A stretch of 6,962 nucleotides of DNA, taken from Chitinophagales bacterium (lineage in GTDB: Bacteria > Bacteroidota > Bacteroidia > Chitinophagales > JAHDHT01). Where the stretch lies: the NCBI GenBank assembly GCA_020631175.1, contig JAHDHT010000196.1:1-6962 (forward strand). The letters are read 5' to 3'. Position 1 is the first letter of the stretch; the number at the start of each line of letters is the position of its first letter. The notes under the pieces were generated by a model. It had not been told where the DNA came from and ran no database searches. It was given only the letters and a program-made list of their open reading frames with translations. Below are positions 1-6,138 of this stretch, piece by piece. The translations under genes and the position numbers were made by a program.

Positions 1-1574
1 CTGATGTAGCTGCAGGTACTCCTGCTGCGTGTATTTCTGGTTCGCTTACCGGAACACTAACTTGTCCACTCCCAACAATCGACATTGTTGGCGGAACTAT
101 TACATGTGACAACCCTACCGTTACACTTGATGCAAGTGCATCAACAGGAGGTGATACATTCAGCTGGACAGCCGGTACAACGGGTGTTATTGACAGCGGA
201 GAAGATACTGCTATGCCAGTTGTATCTGCATCAGATATTTATGTACTAACATATTCCAGTACAGCTTCCGGTTGTTCTGTTTCTTCAAATATCTTTGTTG
301 ATGAAGATACTACCCCTCCTACAGCATTTGCAGGAGATGATGTATCAGTATGTACTGGTCAGCCGGCAACTTTAACAGCAACCGGCGGTGGAACATATTT
401 ATGGAGTAACGGTGCAACATTACCTACGGTAACTGTTGGAGCCGGTACCTTTACCGTTACTGTTACAGATACGAACAATGGATGTCAGGCAACAGATGAA
501 GTTATTGTTTCTAACTATCCGGTGACTCCTGATGAAGACGAAACTTATAATGGATGTATCGGCGACGGATATAATGTTGTGATCAATGGCAATACTTATG
601 ATGAAAATAATCCAACTGGAACTGAAACCGTTCAGGATGCCAATGGATGTGACTACAATATCAATGTAAACTTAACTTTTGTTACTTGTACAGATCCATG
701 TGATAGTGCACAAGACATCAATGAAAGTGCTTCTTTATGTCCGGGTGATACCTATGTATCACCAACTTCAGGAACAAGTTATACAGCTTCCGGTACAGAA
801 ACAGTGACGGATGCTAATGGATGTGATGTTACACTTACTGTTACAATTACAGACTTAGTGCCACAGGATGCTAATGAAGATGTTACATTATGCCCTGGTG
901 AATCCTATACCGCTACTACCGGAACTGTTTATACTGCATCCGGAACAGAAACGTTCACTGATGCAAATGGATGTGATGCTACCTTAACAGTTACGATAAC
1001 AACTGAAACTCCTTTAGATGTTGTTGAAGATTTTGATTTATGTGACGGAGATGTTTATACTTCGCCAACTACCGGAACGAGTTATACTGTATCAGGATCA
1101 GAAACATTTACTGATGCTAATGGATGTGAAGCTACGCTTACAGTTACCATTAATAATATTGACTGTTCTGTTCCTACGATTGAAAACAATCCTGATATTG
1201 TAGATCCATGTGCTTGCGATGATGCAAACAATATTGATTTAGATGGTGATGGTCAACCTGATCTGTTCTATGAAACAGTTGTTATTACGTCTGATGCCGG
1301 TGAAACATGGACAGACGATGGTTCTAGTGTTGGTATTTTAGATGCAAGTGGTAATCCTGCTGCTCCGGTATTTACAGAATACACAGATGCATATGGAGTA
1401 ACAACTTATACAGCTAATTTTTATCACTCACCTACATTCGACACCTCACTTAATGGAGGAAATGGCGGTTTTGAAGGTTCATTTACAAATGGAACAGAAA
1501 CACTAACTACAAGTAATTTCTGCGCTGCTTGTTGCGCACCACCTAATCCTGGTGTGATTGAATGTAATGACTAA
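1..1574 (+). CDS. Secreted adhesin-like repeat protein, 3' part (5' end outside window)
   Basis: The reading frame is open from base 3 to the TAA at 1572-1574 (523 residues visible). The first in-frame Met is at 213, but coding-like sequence continues upstream of it, so the true start lies outside the window. Residues about 20-160 form two PKD/Ig-like beta domains; the second has the pattern AGDD...C...ATLTATGG.. YLWSNG ..TVTVTDTNNGC, common in Bacteroidota surface proteins. Residues about 177-383 are four Cys-containing repeats ending in DANGC(D/E).TLTVTI. From about residue 403 there is a distinct module that opens with CACDDANN, has a Ca-binding-type DLDGDGQPD loop (1236-1262), and ends in a CAACC cluster. 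Composition is Thr/Asp/Gly-rich with almost no Lys, as in exported adhesins. No T9SS type A or type B sorting domain is visible at the C-terminus. The likely role, surface adhesion or matrix, is inferred from architecture only; no ligand or enzyme motif is seen. Confidence 0.85.
   Translation, partial: DVAAGTPAACISGSLTGTLTCPLPTIDIVGGTITCDNPTVTLDASASTGGDTFSWTAGTTGVIDSGEDTAMPVVSASDIYVLTYSSTASGCSVSSNIFVDEDTTPPTAFAGDDVSVCTGQPATLTATGGGTYLWSNGATLPTVTVGAGTFTVTVTDTNNGCQATDEVIVSNYPVTPDEDETYNGCIGDGYNVVINGNTYDENNPTGTETVQDANGCDYNINVNLTFVTCTDPCDSAQDINESASLCPGDTYVSPTSGTSYTASGTETVTDANGCDVTLTVTITDLVPQDANEDVTLCPGESYTATTGTVYTASGTETFTDANGCDATLTVTITTETPLDVVEDFDLCDGDVYTSPTTGTSYTVSGSETFTDANGCEATLTVTINNIDCSVPTIENNPDIVDPCACDDANNIDLDGDGQPDLFYETVVITSDAGETWTDDGSSVGILDASGNPAAPVFTEYTDAYGVTTYTANFYHSPTFDTSLNGGNGGFEGSFTNGTETLTTSNFCAACCAPPNPGVIECND
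531..1151 (+). repeat. Four in-frame Cys-containing protein repeats (about 50-60 residues each)
   Basis: Each unit has a first Cys (codons at 555, 738, 891, 1041) in a context like LCPGD.Y, then a SGTSYTASGTETVTDANGCD-like segment whose second Cys lies in DANGC (motif starting at 636, 810, 960, 1113), then TLTVTI. Spacing between DANGC motifs is 174, 150 and 153 bases. The first unit is the most divergent (GCIGDGYNVVINGN, QDANGCDYNINVNL). The last three are close in protein sequence but differ at many synonymous positions, so they look like old duplications kept by selection on the protein. Two Cys at fixed positions per repeat suggest one disulfide per unit after export; that is inference. 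Confidence 0.85.
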
Positions 1575-1595
1575 TATCGATTAGAAATAAATTAG

Positions 1596-1625
1596 AAAAG
1601 GGGATCATTTTGATCCCCTTTTTTT
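1596..1625 (+). terminator. Strong intrinsic terminator of the adhesin-like gene
   Basis: A perfect 12-bp stem (AAAAGGGGATCA at 1596-1607 and TGATCCCCTTTT at 1611-1622) encloses a TTT loop, and T continues to 1625 (seven T in a row from 1619). It begins 22 bases after the stop codon at 1574. It separates the first gene from the next one, so the downstream gene needs its own promoter. Confidence 0.93.
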
Positions 1626-1683
1626 ATTCCCTTTTAAACGTTAATTCGGCTATAAAAGCATATCCTTTCCAAAAAATAGAATT

Positions 1684-1717
1684 TTCCATATTATGGAATT
1701 ACTTCCATTTAATGGAA
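1684..1717. promoter_or_regulatory. Tandem pair of 15-bp palindromes, possible operator
   Basis: Two perfect dyads with a one-base centre, TTCCATATTATGGAA (1684-1698) and TTCCATTTAATGGAA (1703-1717), are separated by TTAC; their centres are 19 bp apart. They differ only at positions 7 and 9 of the unit, and the two changes compensate each other so symmetry is kept. A degenerate third copy, TTCCAAAAAATAGAA, sits at 1667-1681. The site lies between the upstream terminator and the start at 1816. This fits binding of a dimeric regulator at adjacent sites, but no regulator is encoded nearby and the function is inferred. Confidence 0.45.
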
Positions 1718-1780
1718 TAAATTAGGTTAATTTACTTACTCAAATCATTGAAAATCAACTAAGTCTGTCTTGGCTTGGTA

Positions 1781-1808
1781 TTGACATATACTGTATCAAA
1801 TTTATAGA
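1781..1808 (+). promoter_or_regulatory. Weak sigma70-like promoter candidate for the large T9SS protein gene
   Basis: A consensus TTGACA at 1781-1786 is followed after 16 bp by TATAGA at 1803-1808 (4 of 6 matches to TATAAT). Transcription would then start about at the ATG at 1816, giving a leaderless message. No TAnnTTTG element, the usual Bacteroidota -7 box, is present anywhere between 1626 and 1812, so this is the best of poor candidates. Confidence 0.2.
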
Positions 1809-1815
1809 TATAGTG

Positions 1816-4800
1816 ATGAAAAATACGATTTTAAGATTAGCAGCTTTATTATTAATTATTTTAAGTTGTTCAATGACAAGTGCGGCACAAGAAATTTGTG
1901 CAAATGGTATAGATGATGACGGGGATGGCCTATTTGATTGCGCAGACCCTGATTGTGCTTTGGAATGTGAGGAAACGATACCATGCTCTAATGACCTTTA
2001 TCAGGTTGTATCAGGAGTACTAAAACAATTCGACCCATTAACAAGTACCTACACGGATATTGGTACTTCAGGTTTTGGTAGTTATAACGGAGCAGGTTAT
2101 AATGTACAGGATGGATACATTTATGCTGTTAAAGCATTTAGTGGTGTTCAAAATATTGTAAAAATCAAAAGTGATGGAACAGGTGAAGTGCATGGACCTG
2201 TAAATAATTTTACAGGCATTACTTACAGTGCAGACATAGATGCAGATGGTAATTGGATCGCATATACAAGTGGCAGTAACCCTCAATTGAGAAAAATTGA
2301 TCTGGATGTCTTTCCATTAACTATGCAAACCTTTCCATTAACAAATCTTTTTGGAGCAAATATTCCGACTTGTGCAGATATTACATTCAATCCGAAAACG
2401 AACAAGTATTATGGTATGTCTTCCAATTATAGATTGGTAGAAATTGATCCGGTTAATCTAACAGTTAATCAAATTTACGATGAAACCAATAGCTCTGGTG
2501 GTTTCGGAGCTGCATGGTCTGATATTGATGGCAACTCTTACTTTTCTGATAATTCGACCGGACAAATTTCACTTATAACATTCGACAATGACGGTAACGT
2601 TACCGGCCGTAGTATTGTAGCACAAGGAGCTATCACAAATAATAACGACGGCATCAATTGTATGCTTTCATTACCGCCATTTGAAACCGTTTGTGATGAT
2701 GGTATTGATAATGATGGTGATGGATTTATTGATATGGCTGATCCGGATTGTGTAATAGCTCCACCTTTAGAATTGGCGGTAAATGAAATAAGTTCTTTCA
2801 CCGGAAATTCATGGGGTATTACAGCAGTAGATTACAATGATGATTGTCTTGATGATGTTTACATTCCTTCCTATTCAGAAAATGAAGCAGGAAAATTATT
2901 TCTTAATAATGGGGATGAAACATTCACAGAGCAAACAGGTTTTGATTTAGTTAATAATACACATCCTTCCGTAACAGGAAGTTGGGGAGACATTAATAAT
3001 GATGGATTTATTGATATCGCCGTAGCGAATAATGTAGGTGAAGGAAATGCCGTTTATTTAAACAACAACTTTTCATTTAATCAATTAAGTGAAAATGTTG
3101 TAAGTGCTGATGATCATTATGCGCATAGTGTTACCCAGGTCGATGTAAATAACGATTCGTTTTTAGATCTCTTTATTACCGATTATTTTGAAAGTAAATT
3201 CAATAATCTCTATCTCGGAGACGGTACAGGAAACTATACCAAATTAACTCAGGGCGAAATTGTTAATGATGCTGCACCCTCTATCGGAGCCGTTTGGGCA
3301 GACGTTAATGGTGACGGATGGCAGGATGCCTTCGTTCCAAATTATGGAAGTTCAAACGTACTATACATTAATAACGGAGATTTGACTTTTGAAAAAGTAT
3401 TAATGGGTGATAGTAGTAATTCTTCCGGAGCAACATTTGGCGATATTGATAATGATGGAGATTTTGATTTGTATGTTTCTAATGCAAGTAAACAGGATAA
3501 CATTCTTTATGAAAATGATGGTAACGGAAACTTCACCGTAAAATATGTTGACTTCTTAAGTAATGATGGAGGAGATTCACACGGTGCCGCCTTTGGAGAT
3601 TTTGACAATGACGGATGGTTAGATCTTTATGTTGCCAACGACAGAGAAGCAAACAACTTTTTGTATATCAATGATGGAACGGGAAGTTTTACAAAATTAG
3701 TTAATGCTGCATTTTTAAATGTTGGAGGAAACTCATTTGGAGTAGCTACTTCTGATTATAATTCGGATGGATATCTTGATATTGTTATTGCTAATCATAG
3801 TGGTGAGCAAAACTTTGTTCTTAAAAATGAAGGGACCGGAAGAAACTGGATGGAGTTAATATTAAAAGGGACTAACAGTAATAAATCTGCAATAGGCGCT
3901 AAAATAGAATTAACTGCGAATATCAATGGAAGCCTTATAACACAAACAAGAATGCTTGCTGGTAGTACCGGCGGTGGACCAGGTTCTCAAAGCAGTTTAA
4001 CACAGCATTTTGGCTTATCAAATGCAAGCTTTATACAAGAGGTGAAAATTTATTGGCCAAGTGGCTATGTTCAAACAGTTACCGGTTTATCGGTAAATCA
4101 AAAACATATGATCACAGAACCAAATGGAAATCTGTTCTCCGGATATGCTTACTATGATGCCAATGGAAATTGTGTGAAAGATCAGGATGAAGTAGCATTG
4201 TCTAATGTTATGATTTCAGGTACCGTTAATGATAATGGAAGTATTTCTGAAATTGCAGCTTTAACCGATGATAACGGATATTACGAATTTTACACTACTC
4301 CGGGAACTGTACAGTTCTCAGGCGAAAGTCTTGACAATTATAACCAAAATTGTACAACGTCTTATAGTGAGACCGTTAACAGCATTGGTCAGGTTTACCC
4401 AGATAATAATTTCGCTTATTCATCTTCTACTGCAAAAGCAGATATTATCGCAGAAATTGGTATAACCGCTTTAAGAAGAGGTTTCGAAAATGAAATGCGT
4501 ATTTTCTATTCAAATGAAGGCGTGGTTACAGCTAAAGATGTTGTGTTGACTTTAACTTTAGATTCAGATGTTAGTTTAGCTGCATCAATTCCTCCACACG
4601 ACAATTCAAATGGATTATCATATTCATGGAATCTTGGACAATTAGCACCGGGCGAATCGGCAGATATTAATTTATTAAACTATGTTGACCTTGCCGCTGT
4701 ATTAAACAGCTATAAAGATTTCACCGTAAGTATTACTACTTCTGATGAGGAGTACGATTATACCAATAATCAAATGACAGTTTCAGAAAAAATTGTTGGC

Positions 4801-5544
4801 TCTGTTGATCCAAATGATTTACTGGCAAGTCCTGCCGGTTATGGTCCGTCTCATATCATTCCGGATGATCAACGTATCACTTACAGAGTTAGATTTCAAA
4901 ACGTAGGAAATTATCCGGCTTATTATATTCATATTTACGATACCTTACCTGCAGAATTGGATATTAGTTCTTTAGATCAAAATATCAATTCACACCCCGA
5001 GTTTTTAGCAGAATTTGAAATTATCGAAGGGAATATTCTTCACTGGTATTTTGAAGCGATTGAATTGCCTGATTCAGTAAACAACGAACCGGATAGCCAT
5101 GGATTTGTACAGTTTTCCATCCTTCCAAAAGAAGGACTATCAGAAGGCACTGTTATTAAAAATTCAGCTGATATTCGTTTTGATTTTAATCCATATATAA
5201 AAACAAACTTTACAACCCATAGTCTGACCGGTAACATCGGTTCTATTGATCAGGAAAAAGAAAGAGTGTTTATTTATCCGAATCCTGCAAATGATCAGTT
5301 CAGTTATTTTATTCATCAGCCTAAAGATGCTGAAACATTCAGATCAGATTTATTCAGCACGCCGAATAGTTTTGAAACTGTAAGTGTATTTGATGCGGTT
5401 GGAAGATTAAGATGGCAAGAAGAAATAACGGATTGTACCGATAAACAAATCTCAGTAAGAGGATTAGAGCCTGGATATTATTTGGTAGAAATTGAAGATC
5501 AGTATGGTCAGATTTTCTCTGAGAAATTAATTATTCAGCGATAG
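1816..5544 (+). CDS. Large secreted VCBS/FG-GAP and ASPIC/UnbV protein with T9SS type A sorting domain
   Basis: This is a complete 1242-residue cell-surface or secreted protein. A GTG directly precedes the ATG at 1816; the ATG is preferred, and there is no Shine-Dalgarno signal. Residues 1-24 are a signal peptide (MKNT start, Leu/Ile-rich core, probable cut after SAA). Then come a Ca-binding-type module IDDDGDG..D..DPDC (about 28-47), a propeller-like domain resembling DUF6923 that ends in NDGINC (about 57-285), and a second module IDNDGDG..D..DPDC (293-312). Seven VCBS/FG-GAP repeats follow, with D.(D/N).D...D loops starting at Asp 339, 392, 443, 496, 543, 595 and 647. An ASPIC/UnbV domain (about 677-769) contains AIGAKIEL, QHFGLS and WPSGYVQ. 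Next are an SdrD-B/CNA-B-like domain (about 776-868, SGYAYYDANGN), a DUF11-like segment (about 874-990) and a DUF7619-like domain (about 995-1138, GSVDPND, SHGFVQF, FDFNPYI). The tail (about 1151-1242, IYPNPAND ... YYLVEI ... EKLIIQR) is a T9SS sorting domain. The known role of such tails is export across the outer membrane and attachment to its surface. No catalytic site is seen; a role in binding or adhesion is inferred. Confidence 0.95.
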   Translation: MKNTILRLAALLLIILSCSMTSAAQEICANGIDDDGDGLFDCADPDCALECEETIPCSNDLYQVVSGVLKQFDPLTSTYTDIGTSGFGSYNGAGYNVQDGYIYAVKAFSGVQNIVKIKSDGTGEVHGPVNNFTGITYSADIDADGNWIAYTSGSNPQLRKIDLDVFPLTMQTFPLTNLFGANIPTCADITFNPKTNKYYGMSSNYRLVEIDPVNLTVNQIYDETNSSGGFGAAWSDIDGNSYFSDNSTGQISLITFDNDGNVTGRSIVAQGAITNNNDGINCMLSLPPFETVCDDGIDNDGDGFIDMADPDCVIAPPLELAVNEISSFTGNSWGITAVDYNDDCLDDVYIPSYSENEAGKLFLNNGDETFTEQTGFDLVNNTHPSVTGSWGDINNDGFIDIAVANNVGEGNAVYLNNNFSFNQLSENVVSADDHYAHSVTQVDVNNDSFLDLFITDYFESKFNNLYLGDGTGNYTKLTQGEIVNDAAPSIGAVWADVNGDGWQDAFVPNYGSSNVLYINNGDLTFEKVLMGDSSNSSGATFGDIDNDGDFDLYVSNASKQDNILYENDGNGNFTVKYVDFLSNDGGDSHGAAFGDFDNDGWLDLYVANDREANNFLYINDGTGSFTKLVNAAFLNVGGNSFGVATSDYNSDGYLDIVIANHSGEQNFVLKNEGTGRNWMELILKGTNSNKSAIGAKIELTANINGSLITQTRMLAGSTGGGPGSQSSLTQHFGLSNASFIQEVKIYWPSGYVQTVTGLSVNQKHMITEPNGNLFSGYAYYDANGNCVKDQDEVALSNVMISGTVNDNGSISEIAALTDDNGYYEFYTTPGTVQFSGESLDNYNQNCTTSYSETVNSIGQVYPDNNFAYSSSTAKADIIAEIGITALRRGFENEMRIFYSNEGVVTAKDVVLTLTLDSDVSLAASIPPHDNSNGLSYSWNLGQLAPGESADINLLNYVDLAAVLNSYKDFTVSITTSDEEYDYTNNQMTVSEKIVGSVDPNDLLASPAGYGPSHIIPDDQRITYRVRFQNVGNYPAYYIHIYDTLPAELDISSLDQNINSHPEFLAEFEIIEGNILHWYFEAIELPDSVNNEPDSHGFVQFSILPKEGLSEGTVIKNSADIRFDFNPYIKTNFTTHSLTGNIGSIDQEKERVFIYPNPANDQFSYFIHQPKDAETFRSDLFSTPNSFETVSVFDAVGRLRWQEEITDCTDKQISVRGLEPGYYLVEIEDQYGQIFSEKLIIQR

Positions 5545-6034
5545 AATTAAACATGTCAAGCTGAGGAATTGCGCCTTCAAACTGCAATAACCAACGCTTT
5601 CGATGTAAACCACTTGCATAACCGGTTAAAGAACCATCACTTCCGATAACCCGGTGGCAAGGAATGATAATAGCAATTGGATTTTTTCCATTAGCAGAAG
5701 CGGTCGCTCTGATCTTCTTTAGATCACCGGCCCTTTCTGCTTGTTGCCTGTAACTAATTGTTTCACCAAAAGGTATAAGAAGAAGGCTTTTCCAGACCAA
5801 TTGTTGGAAGGAAGTTCCGCATGGATGGAGTTCTAAATCGAAAACTGATAGTTGACCGGCGAAATATCGAAGCAGCTGATCGGCAGTGGATGAACTATGA
5901 TGATTTTGATTTGAGTTTGTTGAATTATTGTAATCAATAAATTTCACATTCGTAACACCTTCATCTTCAGCACTTATTAAAATGCTGCCAAGCGGAGATT
6001 CGATTATTTGATTAAATGTTGCCGATGAAGTCAT
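5531..6034 (-). CDS. ogt: Methylated-DNA--protein-cysteine methyltransferase (O6-alkylguanine repair)
   Basis: The 167-residue cytoplasmic DNA repair protein takes the alkyl group from O6-alkylguanine (and O4-alkylthymine) onto its own cysteine in a suicide reaction. The acceptor motif IPCHRV is complete, with Cys126. Upstream are the helix-turn-helix segment with the family Tyr (GETISYRQQA, Tyr95), the arginine finger in RATASANG (Arg109) and the hinge Asn of NGKNP (Asn118); downstream are SDGSLTGYASGL and RKRWLL. The N-terminal domain (ESPLGSILI..) is short and joined to the catalytic domain through a low-complexity Asn/Ser/His-rich stretch (about residues 36-50). Length is normal for Ogt. 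There is no AraC-type Ada domain, so it is a stand-alone Ogt/MGMT-type protein. It converges on the T9SS protein gene, with 14 bp of coding overlap at the stops, and diverges from the peroxidase gene. No clear promoter or Shine-Dalgarno signal was seen for it. The function is secure; the symbol ogt is a family-level assignment. Confidence 0.96.
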   Translation of the reverse strand: MTSSATFNQIIESPLGSILISAEDEGVTNVKFIDYNNSTNSNQNHHSSSTADQLLRYFAGQLSVFDLELHPCGTSFQQLVWKSLLLIPFGETISYRQQAERAGDLKKIRATASANGKNPIAIIIPCHRVIGSDGSLTGYASGLHRKRWLLQFEGAIPQLDMFNSIAE

Positions 6035-6050
6035 CTAAAAATTTAAAGAA

Positions 6051-6084
6051 TTGATAATCAGGTATAATTATTGTCGTACTTTTG
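6051..6084 (+). promoter_or_regulatory. Bacteroidota-type promoter candidate of the cytochrome c peroxidase gene
   Basis: TACTTTTG at 6077-6084 fits the Bacteroidota -7 consensus TAnnTTTG exactly. A TTG at 6051-6053 lies 23 bp upstream, at the long end of the spacing reported for flavobacterial promoters. The predicted start would be near 6091, leaving a leader of about 48 bases before the ATG at 6139. The inverted repeat TTGAC (6082-6086) ... GTCAA (6095-6099) overlaps the -7 box and predicted start, and could be a regulator site. A purine-rich AAAAGAAGA just before the ATG may help ribosome binding. Confidence 0.42.
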
Positions 6085-6138
6085 ACATCTGCAAGTCAAT
6101 TTTACGAGAAAACCCTGATGTAAAGTTAAAAGAAGACC

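Noticed and set aside
531..1151. Regularly spaced repeats as a CRISPR-like array
   Set aside because: The units are in-frame protein repeats with synonymous divergence, not near-identical short DNA repeats with unrelated spacers.
1018..1203. 61-codon plus-strand open frame inside the adhesin-like gene
   Set aside because: It is out of frame with clear repeat-protein coding sequence and its Leu/Ile-rich product looks like a shadow.
213..1574. ATG at 213 as the start of the adhesin-like gene
   Set aside because: The frame is open back to base 3, and the upstream translation (TIDIVGGTITC..., FSWTAGTTG) is the same kind of Ig/PKD-like domain, so 213 is an internal Met.
1813..1815. GTG at 1813 as the start of the large T9SS protein
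   Set aside because: The ATG at 1816 is adjacent, is the commoner start, and begins a standard signal peptide; GTG would only add one residue.
1861..1872. Lipobox (ILSC, Cys18) in the large T9SS protein
   Set aside because: Leu at position -2 fits the lipobox poorly, a normal signal peptidase I site (SAA then QE) follows, and the protein has a T9SS sorting tail.
2068..2286. 72-codon minus-strand open frame
   Set aside because: It is antisense to a well-supported domain and encodes a Cys/Ile/Thr-rich product with no family features.
2538..2801. 87-codon minus-strand open frame
   Set aside because: It is antisense to the second Ca-binding module; its low-complexity Ser/Pro product mirrors the Asp/Gly codons of the real gene.
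4268..4465. 65-codon plus-strand open frame
   Set aside because: It is out of frame within the SdrD-B-like domain of the large gene and has no upstream signals.
5040..5237. 65-codon minus-strand open frame
   Set aside because: It is antisense to the DUF7619-like domain with no independent support.
5534..5564. Inverted repeat TCAGC ... GCTGA near the convergent stops as a shared terminator
   Set aside because: The stem is only 5-6 bp with a loop of about 20 bases, and no T-run follows on either strand.
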